From Acetobacter ascendens (GTDB lineage: Bacteria > Pseudomonadota > Alphaproteobacteria > Acetobacterales > Acetobacteraceae), in assembly GCF_001766235.1 (NCBI RefSeq), contig NZ_CP015164.1, positions 2,073,001-2,137,000 of the forward strand: a stretch of 64,000 nt of DNA. The letters are read 5' to 3'. Below the pieces are notes generated by a model. That model was not told the origin of the DNA and searched no databases. It saw only the letters and a list, made by a program, of their open reading frames with translations. The translations under genes and the position numbers were made by a program. Below are positions 1 through 7,297 of the stretch, one piece after another. Every line of letters starts with the position of its first letter. Within the stretch, counting starts at the first letter, position 1.

Positions 1-854
1 GCAGCATCAGGCACAACACCATCGCGCGCATGGCGTAATGTGGCCACGGCATCCAGCGTTTGCGGCAGCCCACATAGCCACAGGCGGGCTGGCACATCCA
101 CAACATGCGGCGGCGCAAACATGGCCAGCATAACCGGGTTGGCCAGCATAGCCTGCGCAAGGGAATGGCCGGGACCGGAGGGGTCTCTCACCAGTAAATC
201 CGGGTGATAGGCCAAAAGCACCTCCAGCGGCACGCGCCCACCTAAAGGGGATGTGCCTGCCGTGGTGGCAAAGTTGCGCAAACCGGCATGGGCCAGCACA
301 TCATCTGGCAAGCTATGGGCATGCACTACAAAACCATTGGCCTCATACACCACGGCTATGGGGTCTGATACTTGGCGGGTTGTGGCTATTTCTGCCAACC
401 GGGCCTGAAAAGCCGCCACAAGTTGCCGCCCGCGTTCTGGGTGCCCCACTGCATTGGCAACTTGCATGATCTGGTCAGGAATATCCGCCAAAGAGGATGC
501 AGGTGGCAACGTAAGCACCTTGGCCCCTACCTCCTTGGCGGCACGCACAGCCAAGCGGGCTGTAAAGCGGCCTGCCAGCACCACATCTGGTTTGGCGGCC
601 AGCACTGTTTCTGCTGTGGATTGCAACACCGGCACATCCTGCGCCTGCAGGCACAACACGGATTCCGTACAATCCCGCGCAAGGGTGGATACGCCAATAA
701 TATCCTTGTGGTCTGCCAACATAAGGGCAAGCTGATCTGTGCACAGGTTGAGCGATGCCACACGCTCTGCCCATGCGGCATTGGGTGCAGGCACCGCAAA
801 GGCTGCCCCCAATGCCCACACAACCACCCGGCGAAGGAATACGGAAAAGCGCAT
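1..854 (-). CDS. btuF: Cobalamin (B12) ABC transporter periplasmic binding protein, BtuF-like (3' end cut by window edge)
   Basis: This is a periplasmic substrate-binding protein of the Fe3+/cobalamin class, predicted to hand vitamin B12 to an inner-membrane ABC importer. The reading frame runs from ATG at 854 to the left edge with no stop, giving about 284 residues; the family is usually 260-300, so only a short tail should be missing. Residues 1-29 form a signal peptide ending AWA. Then come the typical opening (RVASLNLCTDQ) and the helix-hairpin style segment AETVLAAKPDVVLAG. The start codon shares one base with the stop of the upstream TonB receptor (TGATG), so the two are probably translationally coupled and both lie under the cobalamin riboswitch. 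B12 specificity is inferred from that context; a siderophore-binding paralogue would look similar. Confidence 0.8.
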   Translation of the reverse strand, partial: MRFSVFLRRVVVWALGAAFAVPAPNAAWAERVASLNLCTDQLALMLADHKDIIGVSTLARDCTESVLCLQAQDVPVLQSTAETVLAAKPDVVLAGRFTARLAVRAAKEVGAKVLTLPPASSLADIPDQIMQVANAVGHPERGRQLVAAFQARLAEIATTRQVSDPIAVVYEANGFVVHAHSLPDDVLAHAGLRNFATTAGTSPLGGRVPLEVLLAYHPDLLVRDPSGPGHSLAQAMLANPVMLAMFAPPHVVDVPARLWLCGLPQTLDAVATLRHARDGVVPDA

Positions 855-3025
855 CAGTAATTCAGTGTAAAGCCGCCATAGCCTGCACGGCCGGGCTGAA
901 GGTAGCCTATGGGGCTTTCATACTGGCGGTTGAGCAAGTTATCCGCCCGTGCAAACACCGTAACATAACGATTGATTTTATAACTGGCCGCCAGATCTAT
1001 GGTGAAATATCCATGATCTTTGCCGCATGTGCTGCAATACTGGTACGTATCGGAAATAACCGGCGTATCGCGCGAACCGCTGACATACAGAATATTGCCC
1101 GAAAGCGAGAGCCCATCCACCGGCTGCCATGTGGTGTTGAAGTTGAACTTGTGCTGCGGGCGGCGCTGGAGCGCCTGCCCGGTAGAGGCATCTCGCGCGT
1201 GGGTCCATGTATAGTTCAGGTTGAAATCCAGCGTATCCAGCGCTTTCCAGTCCAGATACGCTTCCACGCCATACATGCGGGCACGGGCTACGTTATTGTA
1301 GGAATAAGTGGAATAGTAATTTTCGTAGGAACTGACAGACTGAATAAGATTGCGCACGTGGTTTTCATACCATGTGGCCCCAAAATGCAATTTGTCATGC
1401 GCCAAGGTTTGTTCCACGCCCACATCATACCCTATCAGACGTTCGGCCCGCAGGTTGGGGTTGCCCTTTTCCGCATAGCTGGTGGAAATCTGGTTGGCAA
1501 AAAGCTGATACAATGAAGGGCCATGAAAACCACTGCCCGCACTGGCCTTGATAACCGTGCCGCTGTGCGGAATATGAATGGCCGGGGCCACGCGCCATGT
1601 GACGTAATTGCCGTAGCGAGAATTGGCATCATACCGGATATTGGCTGCTCCATATAAAATCTTGTTCCAGTTACCCTGATACTGCCCGTAGCCTGCCGTG
1701 GTATCCATGCCCGCGCTGGTGCTGAAGGGCGTGGATGATGCCGCGCTATTTCCTTGGCTAGAATTAAACGTATCATGAAAATGCTCTGCCCCCACAAGCA
1801 GAGATCCGTATTTGTCCAGATTAACAGTGCCGTGCCAATCTATTTTAATGCGACTGGTGCGGTAATATGTGGGATCATACTGCAAGGCATCGCCTTCCAG
1901 CGTGGTGCCAGTTTCTGTCCAGCTTCTGCGGCCTGCCATATACCCCAGACCAATCACCTGATCGAACTTACCCCCGAATGAGGACAAATGCGCTGTGCCC
2001 CGCACAATGGCCTGATTTTGCGTGGTATGTTCGCGCTCGCTCCCCACGTCACCGTAATATCCCAAGCGGCTGTAATATTCATCTTCCATATTATAGGCAC
2101 TGTAGGTGTGCAGGTTGCTCTGGATTAGCCGGGCCGTGAGCCCCAGATCAAAATTATGGGTGACATCATAGCCAAGGCGAATGTTGGCAGAGCGGTTATC
2201 GTTTCTGTCCCCCCGATGGCGCTGTTCCTTGTCCGCGCCAAAATAGCGACCGATATAACGCGGGATTTCATGAAAGCCATCCTGCCGGTAATGGGAAAGT
2301 TCAACATTATAATGGAACTTTCCCTTACTGCCACGCGCGCCCATAACCTGATTGAACGTGCCGTAAGATCCTCCTTCCACCCGCACAAAAGACGTAAACC
2401 TGCCCTGCCCCTGTGCTGTGGTCATATCAATAACCCCAGCCATGGCATCTGCCCCGTACAGGCCGCTTTGTGGCCCACGCAGAATTTCTATGCGGCCCAT
2501 ACCATCGGTTACAAACTGCGCAGCATCAAACGCGCCGGAGGTGGAACTGCCATCGTTAATATCCATGCCATCCAGCCGCACCTTGACCTCGTTGGCATTG
2601 TTGCCGCGCATGAAAATGGAGGTGGTGCCGCCAAAGCCGCCTGAACGCACCACATTAAGCCCCGGTTGGCGGGCCAGAATATCTGTAAGCGTGCGGCGCT
2701 GCTGGGTGAGGATCTGCTTTTCTGTCACGATCGTCATGGCTGTGCCAATTTCATCCGCCCGCATGGGGCGCCGTGCGGCACTTACCGTAACGTAATCCGG
2801 GTAGGCCTGCGTGCTGCGGGCCTGCACAGGCTGCGCGCCCTCCGCCCCGATAGAGATAGGTGCATTTTGTGCCGGAACAGTAGCGGCAGGCGTGGGTGCC
2901 AGTTTGGTGGCAACGGTGTTTTTACCCGTTGATGTATGGGGGTTTGCGGCATCGGCTGCCATAGCGGCAGTGGTTTCTACCAGCAGCAGGGAAGAACCGG
3001 TAAGCAAAAGGGTTTTAAGACGCAT
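854..3025 (-). CDS. btuB: TonB-dependent vitamin B12 receptor BtuB
   Basis: Outer-membrane TonB-dependent receptor of 723 residues, predicted to import cobalamin. Residues 1-23 are a signal peptide (ends AMA). A long low-complexity linker follows to about residue 75. The plug domain starts near PDYVTVSAARRP, in the position of the TonB box region, and contains LTDILARQPGLNV and the plug motif RIEILRGPQSGLYGADAMAG. The rest is a 22-strand barrel whose last strand ends in the aromatic tail FTLNY. Assignment to B12 rather than iron rests on the cobalamin riboswitch in its leader and on the coupled BtuF-like gene. The length is somewhat above E. coli BtuB because of the N-terminal linker. Confidence 0.9.
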   Translation of the reverse strand: MRLKTLLLTGSSLLLVETTAAMAADAANPHTSTGKNTVATKLAPTPAATVPAQNAPISIGAEGAQPVQARSTQAYPDYVTVSAARRPMRADEIGTAMTIVTEKQILTQQRRTLTDILARQPGLNVVRSGGFGGTTSIFMRGNNANEVKVRLDGMDINDGSSTSGAFDAAQFVTDGMGRIEILRGPQSGLYGADAMAGVIDMTTAQGQGRFTSFVRVEGGSYGTFNQVMGARGSKGKFHYNVELSHYRQDGFHEIPRYIGRYFGADKEQRHRGDRNDNRSANIRLGYDVTHNFDLGLTARLIQSNLHTYSAYNMEDEYYSRLGYYGDVGSEREHTTQNQAIVRGTAHLSSFGGKFDQVIGLGYMAGRRSWTETGTTLEGDALQYDPTYYRTSRIKIDWHGTVNLDKYGSLLVGAEHFHDTFNSSQGNSAASSTPFSTSAGMDTTAGYGQYQGNWNKILYGAANIRYDANSRYGNYVTWRVAPAIHIPHSGTVIKASAGSGFHGPSLYQLFANQISTSYAEKGNPNLRAERLIGYDVGVEQTLAHDKLHFGATWYENHVRNLIQSVSSYENYYSTYSYNNVARARMYGVEAYLDWKALDTLDFNLNYTWTHARDASTGQALQRRPQHKFNFNTTWQPVDGLSLSGNILYVSGSRDTPVISDTYQYCSTCGKDHGYFTIDLAASYKINRYVTVFARADNLLNRQYESPIGYLQPGRAGYGGFTLNY

Positions 3026-3178
3026 GGGTTAAGGCAATCTCGCGGTTTAACAGCGTTGCCACGAGACTTGGCCCGGCTTTTTCCACCACAGGGCACAAAC
3101 CACCCCATTGGCTGACCGCTAGCCCAGCCTGCCAGCACACCCCGGCTGACATGCCCCGTCTGCAACTGTGTGCTGATG

Positions 3179-3370
3179 GCAGGTCTCCTGGCTTGCGGTT
3201 TTTCGGTTGTGGCACCCCTTCCCGGAAAGGTTTGTTCCAGTGGGCCAGCGCCTTAGCGCTGTGCGTGCACATCCATGCCGCTTACAGTTGCGGGGACAGC
3301 CCGGGAATACCGCTTGATCCATTGCTGGCAATGGCGCGGGCACCCGGTTCCCTTTTCATTCCCCTAGGGG
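3179..3370 (-). ncRNA. Cobalamin riboswitch (AdoCbl, B12 element)
   Basis: Read on the minus strand, the leader of btuB has the conserved parts of a B12 riboswitch in order: a GGGAACCGGGTG-type segment near 3341-3353, the B12 box GCTGTCCCCGCAACTG at 3285-3300 followed by TAAGCGG, a CCGGGAAGG-type element near 3222-3230, and the closing GGAGACCTGCC near 3179-3188. About 150 nt separate it from the btuB start and could hold the expression platform. It should repress btuB and btuF when adenosylcobalamin is plentiful. Confidence 0.93.
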
Positions 3371-3446
3371 GAAACCATCATGCGGTGTGGTTTACAGGCT
3401 GGGGGTGGCTTGTCAACAAAAGCACACCCCAGCGCGGCGGCTGCCT

Positions 3447-5159
3447 TTAGGCTTCACGCGGGAGGCGTTGAGACTGGGAGCGAATAACCTGCTCCTCATA
3501 ATCCAGTTCCTGCTGGAGCTTCCATTCTGTTTGATCGTTAATCTCGCTGCGTGATGTCATATCCCGCATAGCCTGCCGCTCTGCCCGCAGCAGTTGCAGG
3601 CGCAGGGCTAGTTCCGTACGGGCGTGGCGTAGCGCACGGCTGCGGTCCAGCGGCGTGATGCGCGGCGTTTCATCCTCTTCTTCCAACCGGCTATGATAAA
3701 GCTGATACAGGCGGTCTATTACCTCCTGCCGCAGGGCTTCATCTGCGGCACTTTGCCCCTCCGGCTTGGCAAGTGCTGTGCCCTTGGGGTTGGGGGCTGG
3801 CGGTTGCGCCCGCGCTTTTGTCAGCACCGCAAGGGCTACGCGTATCAGCTTCTGGCGGGCCATATTTTCTTCCTGCGCGTTCTTGTCCACCGTCTCCTGC
3901 GGCAAAAAGCGCAGGCACAGCGGAATGAACACACTGGCCGCCAGCAGCGAGAGCACAATCACGCCTGTAGCTGCCACCACCACGGCATCCCGCATGGGAA
4001 AGGCATCTGTGCCATCTGTGCCTTCGGGCAGGGAAAGCACAGCCGCCAGCGTAACAGCCCCGCGCACCCCGGCAAATGTCAGCAACATGCTGCCTGCAAA
4101 ACCTGTGGGTTCAAACGGCAGGCTGCCAATGCGCGCCACCACCCAACGGCCAAAAACGGATGTCCACACACCTGCAAAGCGCATGGCCAGCATAATGGCG
4201 TATATCTGCACCACAAACAGACCAACCTGCCACAAGGCCACATCGTATTTATGGCCCAACGCCACACCATGTTGCAGCAGTTCTGGCAACTGCATACCCA
4301 GAAACAAAAAGATAAGCGCGTTAAAAACGTAGCTGACAATGTTCCAGACCGTTGTGGCCTGTAAGCGGGTAAAAGTGGCGGTGTCCTCTATCATGCCGGA
4401 GAGCTTGAGCACCATGCAGCCTGCTACGGCGGCCAAAATGCCCGAACACTCCACCGCTTCTGCCGCGGCATACATTAAAAACGGCAAGAGCAGCACAAAG
4501 ATAATTTGGGATTGCGGATCATCATACCCACGGCGCACCAGCACGCGGTTGAGCTTAACGGCCAGCCATGCCACCGCAGCCCCCACCAGCAAGCCACCCA
4601 AGGCTACCATTAAAAATGTGCCAAAAGCCTGCCTGTAGGAGAACTCCCCCGTAAGGGCATCGGCCATGGCAAAACGAAAGCACACAAGGCCGGAGGCATC
4701 GTTAAACAGTGCCTCGCCCGATAAAATCTGCAACAGCCGGTTGGGCACTTTGCGCCCTTCAATAAGGCTGGAAACCGCCACCGTATCTGTGGGGGAAAGT
4801 GCGGCCGCCAGTGTGAAGCAGATGGGCAGGCCCAGCTCTGGCACAATCCAGTGGATGGCATAGCCACATACCAGCGTGCTGAGTGCCACAAGCCCAAAGG
4901 CCAAAAACAGAATAGGGCCGCGCAGTTCTGCAAACTCACGCAATGGCATGCGGAATGAATCTGCAAACAACAAAGGCGGCAGAAACACAAACATGAACAT
5001 ATCTGGCTGCAAGCTGACATGCATGCCCGCCATCGCAGCAAACACACCCAGAATGATAAGAATAACCGGCTGCGGCACCTTCTGTTTAAACAGGGCAACA
5101 AGCAGGCTGCTTACTGCCGCCAACAAAAGCAGCAGCAGAATGTTTTCTATGGTTAACAT
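3447..5159 (-). CDS. Na+/H+ antiporter, CPA1 (NhaP/YjcE) family
   Basis: A 570-residue cation/proton antiporter of the inner membrane, predicted to exchange Na+ (or K+) for H+ and so help pH and salt homeostasis. Residues 1 to about 425 hold roughly 12 hydrophobic segments. They include the CPA1 hallmarks LSPTDTVAVSSL and GEALFNDASGLV, the latter carrying the Asn-Asp ion-binding pair. The remaining 140 or so residues are a charged, helical cytoplasmic tail rich in Arg and Glu, as in the bacterial TIGR00831-type antiporters. The start ATG at 5159 opens directly into the first membrane helix. It stands alone between the btuB leader and the LysR gene. Ion preference cannot be read from the sequence. 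Confidence 0.88.
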   Translation of the reverse strand: MLTIENILLLLLLAAVSSLLVALFKQKVPQPVILIILGVFAAMAGMHVSLQPDMFMFVFLPPLLFADSFRMPLREFAELRGPILFLAFGLVALSTLVCGYAIHWIVPELGLPICFTLAAALSPTDTVAVSSLIEGRKVPNRLLQILSGEALFNDASGLVCFRFAMADALTGEFSYRQAFGTFLMVALGGLLVGAAVAWLAVKLNRVLVRRGYDDPQSQIIFVLLLPFLMYAAAEAVECSGILAAVAGCMVLKLSGMIEDTATFTRLQATTVWNIVSYVFNALIFLFLGMQLPELLQHGVALGHKYDVALWQVGLFVVQIYAIMLAMRFAGVWTSVFGRWVVARIGSLPFEPTGFAGSMLLTFAGVRGAVTLAAVLSLPEGTDGTDAFPMRDAVVVAATGVIVLSLLAASVFIPLCLRFLPQETVDKNAQEENMARQKLIRVALAVLTKARAQPPAPNPKGTALAKPEGQSAADEALRQEVIDRLYQLYHSRLEEEDETPRITPLDRSRALRHARTELALRLQLLRAERQAMRDMTSRSEINDQTEWKLQQELDYEEQVIRSQSQRLPREA

Positions 5160-5224
5160 GGCCTGCGCTCTTTGGGCGTGTTTAGGCGTTTATGCAACGA
5201 ACATTCTGCATATACACGCCCGCT

Positions 5225-6148
5225 TTACGGAACGGCACAAACAGGGCGTAAAACCTGCTGGCGCACCAGTTTTTCCAACCATGCCGCAAATACCTGCACC
5301 CGCATGGAAAGATGCCGCCTGTGCGGATAAAGCAGCGCCATAGGCAACGGTGCCGCACGCCACTGGGGCAGTATTTCCACCAATTGGCCGGTATGCAGGT
5401 AAGAGCGCACATCATAAGCGGGTATCTGAATAGCCCCCAGCCCAGCCAGTGTGCAGGCTATTAAGGCCTCTGCACTGTTTACCGTTACGCGGCCCGGCAC
5501 ATCCAGCGTGTGGGTGTGGCCGTTTTCTTCCCACTCCCACTGCTCTACCCGGCCATTCTGGGGGGAGGCATAACGCACAGCCTCGTGCCCTTTCATCAGG
5601 TCTGTGGGGCATTGGGGCATACCATGTTGCTTAAGGTATGTGGGGCTGGCCACGTTTATGAGTTCAAGCTCCCCCATACGGCGGGCAATCAGGCCGGAAT
5701 CCTGCAAAGGGCCAACACGCAGCACGCAATCCAATCCATCTTCCACCAGATTAACCGCTCTATCCGTTACCCCCAATTCTACCGAAAGACCGGGATATGT
5801 GGCCAGAAAATCTGGCAATGCCGGGGCCACAATCAGCCGCCCAATGCGGCCGGGCATATTCACGCGCAGCACACCTTGCACAGCGCTTTCGCTCTGGCGG
5901 AACAGATTTTCCGCTTCCTCCACATCTGCCACAAGGCGCAGGCAGTGTTCGTAAAACGCGGCACCATCTGGCGTGGGGGTAACAGAGCGTGTTGTGCGCG
6001 TAAGCAAACGTGCACCCACGCGGCTTTCAAGCTGCTGCACGGCGGCAGATACGCTGGAACGCGGCATACCTAAGGTTTCTGCCGCGTGGGTAAAACTGGC
6101 AGCCTCCACCACGCGGGCAAAAATGCGAAAAAGATCTATCCTGTCCAT
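5225..6148 (-). CDS. LysR-family transcriptional regulator (CrgA/YafC-like)
   Basis: A 307-residue LysR-type regulator. The winged helix-turn-helix spans about residues 1-60 (MDRIDLFRIFARVVEAASF, then a recognition helix around SSVSAAVQQLE). The effector-binding domain follows from about residue 90 and has the GVLRVNMPGRIGRLIVAP opening seen in the CrgA/YafC clade. It is divergent from the short-chain dehydrogenase at 6305, the classic layout in which a LysR protein controls its neighbour from the shared intergenic region. A palindrome there (6189-6207) is a candidate binding site. The inducer is unknown. Confidence 0.88.
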   Translation of the reverse strand: MDRIDLFRIFARVVEAASFTHAAETLGMPRSSVSAAVQQLESRVGARLLTRTTRSVTPTPDGAAFYEHCLRLVADVEEAENLFRQSESAVQGVLRVNMPGRIGRLIVAPALPDFLATYPGLSVELGVTDRAVNLVEDGLDCVLRVGPLQDSGLIARRMGELELINVASPTYLKQHGMPQCPTDLMKGHEAVRYASPQNGRVEQWEWEENGHTHTLDVPGRVTVNSAEALIACTLAGLGAIQIPAYDVRSYLHTGQLVEILPQWRAAPLPMALLYPHRRHLSMRVQVFAAWLEKLVRQQVLRPVCAVP

Positions 6149-6188
6149 ACGCGTTAGCCTTTAGGGCTGCACCCTATTGTTCGGGAAA

Positions 6189-6207
6189 TCTGGCAAGTGT
6201 TGTCAGA
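6189..6207. promoter_or_regulatory. Imperfect palindrome between divergent LysR and SDR genes; candidate LysR operator
   Basis: The 19-base element TCTGGCAAGTGTTGTCAGA is an inverted repeat of the form TCTGRCAA-N3-TTGYCAGA with one mismatched pair per half. It lies 41 bases before the LysR start and 97 bases before the SDR start. Position and symmetry fit a LysR recognition or autoregulatory site. That role is inferred. Confidence 0.5.
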
Positions 6208-6304
6208 ACAAGCAGCTTTATCCGCCTACTGTAGCTGATACGGTAGCAATAGAAAACGGGAGCCACATCTATTGGCCCCCGATACACGCAAGGGAGCAAC
6301 CGAC

Positions 6305-7078
6305 ATGGTAGACCTCAGCATTAAAGGCAAAACCGTTCTGATAGCCGGCGGGGCCAAAAATCTGGGCGGGCTGATTGCGCGGGATCTGGCAGAACATGGC
6401 GCCAAGGCCATTGCGATCCATTACCATAGCGCAGCCAGCAAGGCGGAAGCAGATGCCACAGTGGCCGCTGTAAAAGCAGCAGGCGCGCAGGCGGAGGCTT
6501 TTCAGGCCGATCTTACACAGCCGGGCGCTGTTGCCAAACTGTTCGCAGATGCAAAATCTGCTTTTGGCGCACCAGATATTGCCATTAACACCGTGGGCAA
6601 AGTGCTAAAAAAGCCGATTGCAGACACCACGGATGAAGAATTTGATTCCATGTTCGCCATCAACACCAAGGTGGCGTATCAGTTTATCCGTGAAGCCGGA
6701 AAACATCTGGCCGATAACGGCAAGCTGCTTACACTGGTAACATCTCTATTGGGGGCATACACGCCGTTCTATTCCACCTATGCGGGTTCCAAGGTAGCGG
6801 TGGAACACTTCACCCGTGCGGCCTCCAAGGAATATGGCGCACGTGGCATTTCTGTTAACGCCATTGGCCCCGGCCCCATGGATACACCGTTCTTTTACGG
6901 CCAAGAAGGTGCAGATGCCGTGGCTTACCACAAAACGGCTGCGGCACTTTCTCCCTTTAGCAAAACAGGCCTGACAGATATTGAAGATATTGCACCATAT
7001 GTGCGCTTTATTGTTTCTGAAGGCTGGTGGATGACAGGCCAGACCATTCTGGTAAACGGTGGTTACACCACAAAATAA
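6305..7078 (+). CDS. Short-chain dehydrogenase/reductase (SDR), classical type
   Basis: A 257-residue classical SDR, predicted to be a cytoplasmic NAD(P)-dependent oxidoreductase of unknown substrate. The nucleotide-binding loop near residue 14 reads GGAKNLGG, a variant of TGxxxGIG. The catalytic region has the serine of TSLLGAY and the YAGSK form of YxxxK, followed by the usual GPGPMDTPF segment and a C-terminal GQTILVNGGYTTK. The ATG at 6305 was chosen over the TTG at 6272 because AAGGGAG sits 8 bases before it. It is divergent from a LysR gene and ends in a strong terminator, so it is probably monocistronic and LysR-controlled. Confidence 0.87.
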   Translation: MVDLSIKGKTVLIAGGAKNLGGLIARDLAEHGAKAIAIHYHSAASKAEADATVAAVKAAGAQAEAFQADLTQPGAVAKLFADAKSAFGAPDIAINTVGKVLKKPIADTTDEEFDSMFAINTKVAYQFIREAGKHLADNGKLLTLVTSLLGAYTPFYSTYAGSKVAVEHFTRAASKEYGARGISVNAIGPGPMDTPFFYGQEGADAVAYHKTAAALSPFSKTGLTDIEDIAPYVRFIVSEGWWMTGQTILVNGGYTTK

Positions 7079-7116
7079 AACTGACTTTGTGCCCATTACG
7101 GTACAACGCCATGTGC

Positions 7117-7151
7117 AAGGAGGCCACGTGCAGAACGTGGCCTCCTTTTTT
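7117..7151 (+). terminator. Rho-independent terminator after the SDR gene
   Basis: A perfect 13-bp stem AAGGAGGCCACGT / ACGTGGCCTCCTT with a 5-base loop is followed by a run of T. It sits 38 bases after the SDR stop. Confidence 0.9.
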
Positions 7152-7233
7152 GTGCCCTGCTCTAGATGCAAAGCTGTTGCGCGCGTGCAACAGCCCACAA
7201 AAAGCTGAGCGCACGCGGCTCATTCTTATTGTA

Positions 7234-7250
7234 ATGTTATAGTGTTACAT
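7234..7250. promoter_or_regulatory. Zur-like operator (zinc uptake regulator box) before the TonB receptor
   Basis: The 17-mer ATGTTATAGTGTTACAT agrees at 14 of 17 positions with the palindromic Zur box core of proteobacteria as I recall it (ATGTTATAATATAACAT). The flanks extend the symmetry (TGTAA ... TTACA). It lies 47 bases before the preferred start of the TonB-dependent receptor, in the promoter region. Binding by Zur is inferred from sequence likeness; no zur gene lies in this window. Confidence 0.6.
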
Positions 7251-7297
7251 AATACATGCTGCGTCCTCCGCCACACTCAACCAAGGCAGCGCACAGC

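Noticed and set aside
2811-3450. Short open frames inside the B12 riboswitch region
   Set aside because: The region is explained by the riboswitch and leader; the frames have no ribosome-binding sites and run mostly on the strand opposite to the transcript.
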